A stretch of DNA of 25,289 nucleotides, taken from contig JAUCBJ010001650.1 in the NCBI GenBank assembly GCA_032718475.1, forward strand, positions 1 to 25,289, given 5' to 3'. A program made the position numbers and the translations under genes. Each line of letters begins with the position of its first letter. The first letter of the stretch is position 1. This stretch comes from Nemertoderma westbladi (taxonomy: Eukaryota > Xenacoelomorpha > Nemertodermatida > Nemertodermatidae). Below, in pieces: positions 1-12,300 of this stretch. The notes under the pieces were generated by a model, which was not told where the DNA came from, did not search any database, and worked only from the letters and a program-made list of their open reading frames with translations.

Positions 1-197
1 GAAGTTGTTATATAAGCCCGGATAAGTTGTTGCACAACAGGTCGTTCGGACGAGTTGTTCAACCCATTCAAACGAGTTTTTTTTACATACAGCAGCTCAG
101 CCAACTTCTAAGGCATTTTCTTGAGGTGACGGTCAATGCCTAAGTTAGGCAAAGCCTAGGCCTACTCATATCCTTATTGATGCAAATTGTTCTATAG
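1..197 (+). other. End of an upstream intron of the SLC6 gene
   Basis: This is non-coding sequence ending in a splice acceptor at 196-197. No other feature was recognised. A short self-complementary run with AGGCAAAGCCTAGGCCT lies near 148-164. Confidence 0.6.
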
Positions 198-359
198 GAT
201 GCGTCTCCAACTCAATACTTCTGGTACAGGGAAACTCTGAATATTGCTGATGATATTGGGTCGCCGGGTTCGGTGAGTTGGAAACTTGCACTCACACTGT
301 TACTTGCATGGGTCCTTGTGTTTCTATCGTTGGCGAAAGGAATTAAAACATCTGGAAAG
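198..359 (+). CDS. SLC6 exon a: end of extracellular loop 2 and TM4
   Basis: This exon has 54 codons in phase 0 at both ends. The acceptor is TCTATAG and the donor is AAG|GTAAGA. It begins [15 protein letters not shown], the B0AT-type loop 2 signature, followed by a hydrophobic TM4 ([19 protein letters not shown]) and the cytoplasmic KGIKTSGK. At least one upstream exon must exist outside the window, since there is no start codon and TM1-TM3 are absent. Confidence 0.9.
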
Positions 360-3300
360 GTAAGAGATTTTACTTAGTAGCATCTAGTCTTTACTATTCG
401 TCTACATAATTTACCACTACCATACATAGTAGTACTGGAACCATATCTTATTTTACAGGTTACTTATGTCACGGCTACATTCCCTTACATTGTTCTGACA
501 ATATTTTTTTTCCGCGGCGTCACATTAGAAGGAGCTGGGGACGGATTGCTACACTTGTTCACGCCACGTGTAAGTAACAAATCCATTTATATTTGGTACA
601 ATAAGAATAGCCTGTCAATGTAACCTATGCCAAACCACCCAACACGTGGGGAGACTCCCTGTTCTATATTCATTTATACAGCGAAATTCCAGTAACTATA
701 ACAGCAGACATTCTCCATTTACCTTGTTCCTGTTGATCCTCTAAGTTTACTAGTTTCTTTAGTTTTTGCACTATTCAAGGAAATCCATGTACTGTCGACA
801 GTTTCTTTCTGTGGCTGATTGCCAATGTGTGGCGGGGGAGGGGGGTGGGATTGTTAAATTAGATTAGAATAGTGATTTTTTTTTAATGTTGCATAATTTT
901 AATGGAACATTGACTTTATCGTATGTTTTTTTAATTTAAATAATGGAAATTATAAAATGAGTTCATTGCAAAGCAAAGCCTAAACGACTGCGTATGATTT
1001 ATAAACATCTATGTAACAATACTTTTAGTGGGAGATGTTACAGGATCCCCAAGTTTGGCTGGATGCAGCTACGCAAATATTCTTTTCGTTGTCACTCGCT
1101 TTCGGAGGCCTAATCGCGATGTCGAGTTACATGCCCTGCGACAACAACACCTACAGAGACGCCATTTGCGTTTCAATATGCAACTGTCTCACTTCTGTTT
1201 TCGCTGGTATTGTTATTTTCAGTGTACTAGGTAAGTTTTGAACATTATTAATTATTTATTAATGTCGATCTATTTTTTGTTTTGTAATAATTATTGTATT
1301 GCTAAATAACTGCAAAAATAGGGGGGCGTGTAATTGTAAGAAATAGTTGTTATATTGTATTAAGGGTGATGGTGAAAGTATTACATGATAATCATTATGT
1401 CAATGACCATTTGACTTTGTCTGTATTAATATTTTTATATCTTCTAGGTTTCAAAGCTAATCAGGACTTTAAGGAGTGCATGGCGGTTAATGGAAAAGGA
1501 TGTGAGAATGTTACGCAATTGTTGGCAAAGGTGAATAATATAGATATTGCACTATCTTTAATTAATGAATATACTGGTATGATAATATTAGAAATAAGTC
1601 TTTCAAATTGCAAATGTTTAGGTCCGCGAGACCGCCAGTAACCACTCCGTTTGTTGCTGTTATTGTTGATTTCCACTTAGCTTTGGCTCACTTTGAAGAG
1701 CGTCAGGTCAGGTCAGGTCAGGTCAGGTCAGGTCAGGTCAGGTCAGGTCAGGTCAGGTCAGGTCAGGTCAGGTCAGGTCAGGTCAGGTCAGGTCAGGTCA
1801 GGTCAGGTCAGGTCAGGTCAGGTCAGGTCAGGTCAGGTCAGGTCAGGTCAGGTCAGGTCAGGTCAGGTCAGGTCAGGTCAGGTCAGGTCAGGTCAGGTCA
1901 GGTCAGGTCAGGTCAGGTCAGGTCAGGTCAGGTCAGGTCAGGTCAGGTCAGGTCAAGTCAGGTCAGGTATTCTAGGTCATTGATCAAGAATACTTGCCAC
2001 CTCCATGCAGCATAAAGAGGTGCCACCTGTAGCTGCATAGACCCACTTACTAGGGAAAATCTGGTCCTGTAACTAGGACCCCCTTCGTTCTGGATTAAGG
2101 ACCCATATACTTGGCTGCAGGGGTATATAGCCTGGCCAGGCAGATGGTGATCTACCAATGGCTGGTCAGGAGTAGTGGAGTGTTCTCATGTCCACTCTGA
2201 GTGCACTTTACTGTGACCTGCACCTGGCAGCAGGGGTACAGGGCATGACCCAGCAGATGAGCTGCACAGCCAATGGTGGGTCATGTGCGCCAGAGTAGGT
2301 ATGGGTGATGGGACTCATATCTGACTCCACTGCGACACCCACCCTGTGGAATGACAAACCAGGGTGTTGTATTTGCCCCGAGAGCTGACTCGGCAAAAAA
2401 GCAGCTCCCAACCCCCACTATGGATTATTACATTAGTAATGCGGAGGTCCGGCCACTAGAGGCCAGTGGAATTACCGGACACAATAGGCCTCACAGCCGT
2501 CAGATATATCTCGACCGGCTGCCTGTCTCACGCCCTACTGGAGAGAGAGCAGCCAACAATTCTTTGATTCCCTTTCCTGATGACCTTTCTGGCCCAAACC
2601 CTGGGTCACCAGGGAGGCCAGATTGTGAGGGGGAGAGGGATTCTGGAGTTGGAGGCTACTCTCATGTTCCACCCCGACCAACAAAGCCATAGGTGAATCT
2701 GAGGCAAGTCACTAGACTAGCCTCAGTAAACACCCTAACACTCGGGTCCCCAATGCAACAAGGTGAGCTGACTGCCTTGGCAGATAAGCTTTCTCTTAGC
2801 GCAGTGGGTGTTCAAGAGCCGAATGCACAGCACCGAATGCAGACTGGACAGACTGATGAGGTTCTGATTAAGGGCATGGGGGGCGGTTGGCGACTCGCCC
2901 TCGCATCAGCAGATGATAGTGGCAATGGTGGAATTGGTATATTGATGAATCCAACTGCACATGCAGCATTGGACAAAATAGACCAAATCTCTAATCGCAT
3001 CATCCGTTGCCACTTCTCATGTTCTCGAAGACTGGCTAAGAAGTTTCCCAAGGTGGTTCTGATTGTGTGCTACTCTCCAACTAGTGTTGCCCCTGTAGAG
3101 GAGGTGGAAAATTTATACCACAATCTACAAGCAACTACTGATGGAGTGGATCAGCATGCATTCTTAACATTCCTGGGAGACTTTAATGCAAGTCTGCATC
3201 AATCACCTACATCGCCCTGGGTATATAGCAATAGTGTTAACCGAAATTCCGTCCATCTTCAGGATTATATCTCTGGAAATGGATTGTTTTCGGCTGGAAG

Positions 3301-6300
3301 TTCAAGAAGTGACCTGGAAAGCTATGGACTCATAGTGGACCCAGTGGTCACAAGTCCCAGATAGACCATATTCTGTTTCGTAGGAAATACAGGAGCTCTA
3401 TACAAGACTATAATGCATTTACACTTCGACCCTTCTCCAGTGATCACCGCCTTATTGTGGCCAAGGTAAGACTTAGTCAGCGTGCTAGCAGAACAACGAA
3501 ATCTGCCTTTGCCGCGGCATGAATGGTCCTCTCTGTTGCAACAGTCAAGTGTGAGATCCAGCTTCTCACTACAGCTCAGCAACAGGTATGTGTTCTTGCC
3601 TCTGAGGCGGCAGATCACTGCGAGGGCTATACTGCCTTCACAGAAGCAGTTCCTGTACAGTTCCTGTATACCCTCGAAACAGGAAAAAGGCCCCCTGGAC
3701 TGACAACAAAATTCAGAAGTGCCGAAATGACCTTAATAAGGCGCAGAAATAGTCCCAACTCAAACAGACTACAGCGGCCAAGAATGTAGTTAAGGCTGAA
3801 TCCAGGTCCCTGAACAGGCAGTACTCTGTTAATCTACAGGAGCTAATAAACCAACAGGTTGATGCCATCAATGATGCTGATGACAGCAGGCAACAATCCC
3901 AGGCATGGAAATCGATCAACTTGCTTACTGGGCGGAAAAGCCAACCAACCACCAAGGTTAAGGCTGAATCCGATCGCCTCAATGGTTGGAATGCCCACTT
4001 TGAAAAGCTCCTCAATAATGACAGGGTATTGCCGGATAACTTTATAGAAATAAAGGTGTCTGAGTCTGTACTCCCAGATATTCCCATTGGTGATATCTCC
4101 TTTGCAGAAGTGAAGGCTGCTGCAAAGAGCATTAAGACCAATCGTGCCAGTGGGGTAGATGGTGTTCCGCCTGAGGTCTTTAAAATACCTGAGTGTTTAA
4201 AGCTCATCTATCCCATCATAGTAGACATGTACCGAACAACAAGAGTCCCACAAGAAATGAAAACAAATAAGTTGGTGCCAGTTCCCAAGAAGGGCAACCT
4301 AACACTCTATGGTTCTTTTCGGGGAATCTCATTGATCTCGATTGCGGCAAAGCTATTCAATAGAATTCTATTAAATCGCATCAGGGATCCCATTGAGAGA
4401 CTGCTCTGTGGAAATCAGAATGTGTTCCGTAAAGGTCGTGGGAGCATGGAGCCCATTTTGGCACTTAGAAGGATAATTGAAGAGTTATCAAAAAAGAAAG
4501 ACAGGATTCTGGCGGTTATCTTTGTTGACTTCTTTAAGGCCTTTGATTCAGTCTCTCGTTCACGTATGTTCAGCATACTTTCATTATATGGGATTCCTGA
4601 TGAAATTATTGCAGCAATCAGATCAGTATACGATGGTTCGACAACATTTGTGTTTACTGTTGATGGTGACACAGAACCATTTGAAGTGTTATGGGGCGTC
4701 CTCCAGGGAGACACACTTGCACAATTATTGTTCATAATTGTGGTTGACTATGTTCTACGCATGTCCTTAGATCATCATAATGATGATGTGGTGATGATAA
4801 CTCCACCTACTGGCTCCAGAAGTCGAGGAAATCCTGCCAAGTACCTAACTGATCTAGACTTTGATGATGACTTAGGAGTACACTCAGAATCACTAGAGGG
4901 AGCCCAACGGCTCCTCAGCTCATTAGAACATGCTGCTTCTAGTGTTGGTCTTTTTATTAACTCCAGAAAGACCAAAATTTTGACAGTTAACTTTGAAAGT
5001 CCTCAGCAAGTCTCTGACCGGATGAGCATAAGCTCAAAGGATGGTATGCTTGAGCATGTGGACGACTTATGTTACCTGGGATCATGGACCCGGAAGTCAG
5101 GTGAGGACCTTCGAATACGTAAGGGAAAGGCATGGGCAGCCTTAAATAGGCTTACCAGGATTTGGAAGTCAACGAGAATTAATCGGCAACTTAAGGTCCG
5201 ATTATTTAGAGCAGCAGTAGTTCCAGTACTCCTCTATGGGAGTCCATGCTGGGCTCTAACTGCTGAGGACACCAAATCTCTGGATGGCACATTCACAAGA
5301 ATGCTACGCCGGGTTCATTGTGTCAAGTACAATGCACACATCTCCAACCAGACACTATATAACATTGGAGGTGTATCATTGGTTCCCCAAGCTTGACACA
5401 AGAACAAAATCGCCTCCGCTTTACTGGACATTGCTTTCGCCGTGAGGACCAGCCGGTGCATAATATTGTGCTTTGGCAGTTTCATGGAGTGAATAAGCAT
5501 GGTGGACAGCCCATGACTTTCTAGAGACGCATCTTAAAGGACACTGGCCTTGAAGATGCGGATGATCTAGCAAATGTCATGGGTGATATGGAGTTGTGGC
5601 GGCGCAATTTTGTCGACAAACCGGCACAGCATTCTTAAAAATGCAGCTGCAATCCAGCATGCCGATCCTAGTAGTAGTTGTAGAGCGTTGGACTTGGAAT
5701 TCGGGATATAGCTGTTTCAATCCCACATTTAGAAATTTTATGTTTTTTTCGAAGAAAATATTTAAATATTGTCTTCAATTTAAACTTGAAATGATGATTC
5801 AGGTTGGTAATAATCCATTTAAGGAGACAGTTCACGTGTTATTAAACGCGGACCTTTGCGCGACTTCGAGCTTGTTATTGATGCATTTCTATAAATATTT
5901 AACAACCAGAATATAAATTTCACAAAGTGGTTCAGTATATTTATTTATTAAATATATATTTTTACAGCGGGTCTCTGTTTATATAACTTACTTGATTTCT
6001 TCTTATTATTTTCGTTGTTTGGTTTCTAACTACAACATAAAGGTATCAGATAAAAGCTCAGATGATTAATTAGGTACACGTGCAGCTGCGGCACCTAGTC
6101 ACACCTGCTGCTGCGGCACCTAGATGCACGAACTGCTGCGGCACCTAGATGCACGTGCTGCTGCGGCACCTAGATGCACGTGCTGCTGCGGCACCTAGAT
6201 GCATGTGCTGCTGCGACACCTAGACCTAGATGCACGTGCTGCTGCGGCACCTAGATGCATGTGCTGCTGCGGCACCTAGATGCATGTGCTGCTGCGACAC

Positions 6301-9300
6301 CTAGATGAACGTGAAGCTGCGGCACCTAGATCAACGTGCAGCTGCGACACCAACATGCACATGCTGCTGCGACACCAACATGCACGAGCTGCTGCGACAC
6401 CTTGATGCACGTGCTGCTGCGGCACCTAGATGCATGTGCTGCTGCGACACCTAGATGAACGTGCAGCTGCGGCACCTAGATCAACGTGCAGCTGCGACAC
6501 CAACATGCACATGCTGCTGCGACACCAACATGCACATGCTGCTGCGACACCAACATGCACGAGCTGCTGCGACACCTTGATGCACGTGCTGCTGCGACAC
6601 CTAGTTGAACGTGCAGCTGCGGCCCCTAGATGCACGTGCAGCTGCGACACCTATTTGAACGTGCAGCTGCGGCACCTAGATGAACGTGCAGCTGCGACAC
6701 CAACATGCACATGCTGCTGCGACACCTAGATGCACGTGCAGCAGAGGTACCTAGATGCACGTGCGGCTTCGGTACCTAGATGCACGCGCTGCTGCGACAC
6801 CTAGATGCACGTGAAGCTGCGACACCTAGATGAACGTGCAGCTGCGACACCTATATGCACGCGCTGCTGCGACACCTAGATGCACGTGCAGCTGAGACAT
6901 CTAGAGGCACGCGCTGCTGCGACACCTAGATGCACGTGCAGCTGCGACACCTAGATGCACGCACTGCTGCGACACCTAGATGCACGTGCAGCTGCGACAC
7001 CTAGATGCACGCGCTGCTGCGGCATCTATATTCACGTGCAGCTGCGGCCCCTAGATTCACGCGCTGCTGCGACACCTACATGCACGTGCAGCTGTGACAC
7101 CTAGATGCACGCGCTGTTGCGACACCTAGATGCACGTGCAGCTAGACACCTAGATGCACGCGCTGCTGCGACACCTACATGCACGTGCTGTTGCGACACC
7201 TAGATGCATGTGCAGCTGCGACACCTAGATGCACGCGCTGCTGCGGCATCTATATTCACGTGCAGCTGCGGCCCCTAGATTCACGCGCTGCTGCGACACC
7301 TAGATGCACGTGCAGCTGCTGTATCTAGATGCATGTATAACTGCGGTACCTAAATGCACGTGCAGCTGCGACACCTAGATGCACGCGCTGCTGCGACACC
7401 TAGATACACGCGCTGCTGCGACACCTAGATGCACGCCCTGCTGCGAACCTAGATGAACGTGCAGCTGCGACACCTAGATGCACGTGCAGCTGCTGTATCT
7501 GGATGCACGCGCGGCTGCGACACCTAGATGCACGTGCAGCTGCGACACCTAAATGCATGTGCAGCTGCGACACCTAGATGCACGTGCAGCTGCTGTATCT
7601 AGATGCACGCGCGGCTGTGACACCTAGATGCACGTGCAGCTGCGACACCTAAATGCATGTGCAGCTGCGCACTCTAGATGCACTCCAGCTGCGGCCTCTA
7701 GATGCACGTGCTGCTTCGGTACCTAGATGCACGCGCTGCTGCGGCACCTAGATGCACCTAGGCGCACGTGTAATTGCGGCACCTACTTTCGGACTATGCG
7801 GCACTTCACTCTCATTCTCTAAACATATCATTTCTCTAACATGTAAAGCTATGAAAGCACCACAAACGATAAATATACCGCAACAGTTATCGCTGAAAAC
7901 TACCCTGTCTCTTTTTCGCCTGAAAGTGAAACCCGTAATCGATTATGGATTTTGTGAAATATGGCCCTTCTTATCCTCAAGAAATATTCATGATATCATC
8001 CGAGTCATCGAAGTACACAAAACGGCGACAAACAGACTGGTTTTGGGTTTTGGTTTTGGCTCAAGAGATCCTCCACAAATTAAAACAAACTGGAATTCCA
8101 GAATTATTTAGTTGTAGTAGCCGATAAAATTCTATCCATTCCTCAAGACAGTGTACCGAACCAGTATACAGCATATACAAGAACAGACACGTAATTACAA
8201 TGTTTGCCATTCATGGATACCACCACAAGTTCTGCCTGACCACTTCATAACATTTGCTGACATTTGTGAACATTTGTAAACTATGTCTGCAGACTATGAG
8301 GAGGATTTCCAAACCTGCACCACATCCTTGATTGTCCTCCAAACACAATCCGTCATCTGCCGTGGCTTAACTTATGTTTTAATTTATTCGTTTTTACTTA
8401 TATTTTAATTATTTTAATGGCCCAAATTTATTATTATATTATTGTAAATATTAGTGTAAATCTGCCTTCTTGGTGTAATAATTAAATATATACTTTCTAA
8501 CTGTAAGTTTTAACTAGTAGTTAGTTTGTTAGTTAGTGAGTTTTTTTAAGTGTTTTTAAGTTTCCCGATATCAGTAATTATAGACCTATTGTAAATAATA
8601 ATTGCTATTATTTTCAGGAAGTTCAGGGCACTGGCTTAGCCTTCATTGTATTTACCGAAATAATCAACCAGTTCGGCGTCTCAGCTCCTTTATGGTCCTG
8701 TTTATTCTTCCTCATGCTTTTTACATTGGGTCTTGGATCAATGTTAGGAACTCTTCAAGGGGTACTCACTTCCATACTCGATATGGAAAGGGCTAAAGGG
8801 ATACGGAAAGAAGTCATTACAGGTACGTACGACTGACTACCAAGATTATGGGTTGGAGGGGTGGGAGCGGAGGGGGGGGGGGGGGTGATGTGGCCTCGTA
8901 TTCATTACATTTAGTTAATATTCGAGTTGTATAGAATTATATTATTATTTGTATGATTTTAATCATATGATGTGTATCAAATGGTTTCTACCAATGATAT
9001 AACTGTAAAGTTTATGATGCAGCGCCCTAGCTTTGACATTTCAGAACAAAATGCAATTATATTTTTATACTTGTCATCAATTAAGTTTAACACTAATTGG
9101 AACGGTAAAAAACATCACCAGCAAATAAGTGGAAACAGAAAGTAAGTAATGGAATCTTACCTTCATGATACCCATTAAACTACTGAGCTTCTATCTACTG
9201 CACTTTTAAAATTGCTCGAAGTGTCAATTACTTATCGATCGTGCCCACTCAGCCCTGACATGTCGCGGTGAGAATGTTCCTTAATTTCCTTCTCTCACCT

Positions 9301-12300
9301 TTTACAATACTACTGTATAACTTTCGTTGGGCACAGTTAGGGGGGGGGGGGGGGGGGAGGGGGGGTGTTACTAGTTTTCAAATTTTTTTTTCTATTTCAT
9401 AAAGATCAGATTTTGATCAAAAATTAATATGGCTGTCTATCCGTTTTACTGTCGGTCTGTCGGTCAGTCTTTCTCCAAAACAATGAAATTCATACTATCT
9501 GACTTAAAATTTCCTATATGGGTTTTCTTGATTCATGACCTCGTTCCTAATATCAGTATTCAAATTTGGCGTATTCGTTCCTGTCTGTAAGCCTGTCAGT
9601 CTGTCCATCAAAATATAACCGACATCCAAACAGTCAATTTGGAAGTCATCAAATGTTAAAACTGACACTCGAAATGGATTCTACGACCAGGAAATCCACT
9701 AGAGCAATACCTTTAGCTAGATTATCTGCCCCTTTCTTATATTTGACGGACAGATTATCGGATAGTCAGAAACACAGACAGACAGAGAAACAGACTAACT
9801 ACATTTCAATAAATGTGAAAACTGACCTCAGAAATGAACTCAGCGACCAGGAAAACCCCCATAGCTAAAACCTTAGCATGGTCTTGTGCTTTCATGTTGC
9901 TATTGACAGACATTCTCACATATTATCAGACAGTTTTTGAGCGGGAATATTCAAAAATGCAATTATCTCTGAATGGTATTTTTTCATTTATATAACGCAA
10001 CTCCTCCGACATTTTTCAACAAATTTGTAAGTTTTTGGTATCAAATGAAAGCTACTAGTGTGCGCAATAATTAAATTCGAGCAGTTTTTTTTATTTGCTA
10101 TTGTTCATCTGTTTTTATATGTTTTTTCTAAAGAAAAACAGTGCATTTTTTAAATTTGAAAATTATTTTTAAAAATAGCAGTATTTTGCTTAAAAAGTAC
10201 GAAACAAAAATTCTGCTCGAATTTTTTCACGTAATCGGCCATCATGCTGATTCCAAAAAAATCAGGTTACAAGTTCTGAAAATAAAGCATAACAAAGGAG
10301 AAGCATTTTAAGTCAAAAATATGAATTTTGGCTGTGGCCGCTAAGGGGCGTCAAAATGAATTTTTTTTGAAAATATTACAATTCAATATTGTCCACCCAA
10401 AATGTATCTTGCACTTTTTTTCTACTTATTCGCGTTATCGTGCGGTATGCATTTCAAAATGTTGACTTCCATGCCAGTATTTTTTGCTAGTATTTGGGTT
10501 TAAAGAGTGGCTTCATATTATTATAACATTCGATGGGCGAAAGTTATAATAATATCATTCACCCAAAATACCGAGTATAATGGATCACGTTTTGAATATT
10601 GATATAATTTTAACATGTATCCCTACTGAGGAGATGAGAGATTATCAGATTAAACATTATTTAATAATATAAATTGTTTTGTTTCAGCTATATTGTGCTC
10701 AGTATCTTTCGCAATGGCTTTGTGTTTTACCCCTCAATCAGGGAACTATGTTCTCGGTCTATTCGACGAGTACGGGGCGACGATACCTCTACTTGTGATT
10801 GCCTTCTTTGAGGTCATCGCGGTGTCGTACGTGTACGGCTTGAAGAGGTTATTATCGTTAAACATATCATATTCATATTGCTTTACAATAGGAGGTATGG
10901 GATGGTATCATACTTGGAGACAGGGGGTAAACTGGACGCAAATCCCATCTTGGCGAATTAATATCCCGCCTCAATGTTAAATTCTAAATTTGGGGAAAGG
11001 AGCAGGTTACAATTGGCACGTTATTTTAACCAAAACAATAGAACAGGCTACAGTTTTATTTTTGAGAGTAATCAGCTGTTATTTGCGTCGAATTTCCCTT
11101 GGAAAAGGGTTAATTTTTATTGCGTCGAAAGCCCCCCCCCCTATTGGCATACTTGGGACACATTATAAGCTGTGACCTCTCTGATGAGGCAGACATGAAT
11201 AAAATTAAATCTTTTTATTTTGCCGAGGTAATTTGTTAGTTAGAAATTTCTCTCAGTGTTCAATTGTTGTTAAAAAATATGTTTCTTCAAAACTTATTGC
11301 AACAGTTTATATTGCTGCTCATTGTGGTCTATTCTCCGTGTACAAACTTTGCGACAAGTGAAAGTAGTACTAGGATCGGCATGCTGCATTGCAGCTGCAT
11401 TTTTAAGAATGCTGTGCCGGCTTATCGACAAAATTGCACCGCCACAACTCCCTATCACCCATGACATTTGCTAGATCATCCGCATCTTCAAGGCCAGTGT
11501 CCTTTAAGATGCGTCTCAAGAAAGTCATGGGCTGTCCACCATGCTTATTCAGTCGATGAGGCTGCCAAAGTACAAGATTATGCGCTGGTTGGTCCTCACG
11601 GCGAAAGCAATGTCCTGCAAAGCGGAGGCGATTTTGTTCTAGTGTCAAGCTTGGGGGAACCAATGAGACACCTCCAATGTTATATAGTGTCTGGTTGGAG
11701 ATGTGTGCATTGTACTTGACACAATGAACCCGGCGTAGCATTCTTGTGAATGTGCCATCCAGAGATTTGGTGTCCTCAGTAGTTAGAGCCCAACATGGAC
11801 TCCCATAGAGGAGTCCTTGAACTACTGCTGCTCTAAATAATCGGACCTTAAGTTACCGATTAATTCTCGGTGACTTCCAAATCCTGGAAAGCCTATTAAA
11901 GGCTGCCCATGCCTTTCCCTTACGTATTCGAAGGTCCTCACCTGACTTTCGGATCCATGATCCCAGGTAACAGAAGTCGTCCACATGCTCAAGCATACCA
12001 TCTTTTAAGCTTATGCTCATCCGATCAGAGACTTGCTGAGTACTTTCAAAGTTAACTGTCAAAATTTTGGTCTTTCTGGAGTTAATAAAAAGACCAACAC
12101 TAGAAGCAGCATGTTCTAATGAGCTGAGGAGCCGTTGGGCTCCCTCTAGTGATTCTGAGAGTACTCCTAGGTCATCAGCAAAGTCTAGATCAGTTAGGTA
12201 CTTGGCAGGAATTCCTCGACTTCTGGAGCCAGTAGGTGGAGTTATCATCACCCCATCATCATTATGATGATCTAAGGACATGCGTAGAACATAGTCAACC

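Larger units (their letters stand above)
1704..5681 (+). mobile_element. Non-LTR retrotransposon copy A (sense to the SLC6 gene)
   Basis: This copy is nearly full length by comparison with copy B, and is flanked by AGAGCGT at 1697-1703 and 5682-5688, a likely target-site duplication. From 5' to 3' it has an AGGTC pentamer array, an untranslated leader (about 1971-2350), an endonuclease region, a linker, reverse transcriptase, a C-terminal domain, and a short 3' end finishing CTAGTAGTAGTTGT. It has no LTRs and no poly(A). Clade is unassigned: the single protein with endonuclease then RT, the non-A tail and the absence of visible RNase H would suit an RTE-like or CR1-like group. It is inactive: there is a nonsense codon at 2690, a 4-nt deletion near 3300 and a 1-nt deletion near 5385 relative to copy B. 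Confidence 0.88.

Noticed and set aside
1704-1968. Telomere-type repeat
   Set aside because: AGGTC does not match the common animal telomere units known to me, and the array is internal and confined to the retrotransposon end.
1608-2015. Open frames encoding RSGQV repeats
   Set aside because: They are translations of a 5-bp tandem array, open in all frames because the pentamer has no stop. There is no gene context.
5596-5916. Candidate for the missing loop-4 exon of the transporter
   Set aside because: A cysteine-containing stretch follows a possible acceptor near 5803, but there is no in-phase GT donor and no resemblance to the family loop.
6426-6729. Repeat proteins from the 25-bp minisatellite
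   Set aside because: Frames rotate through the units of a non-triplet period and end at random. No start or splice context was found.
6073-7786. CRISPR array
   Set aside because: Units are contiguous with no unique spacers, and the surroundings are eukaryotic introns. The same holds for the 18-bp array.
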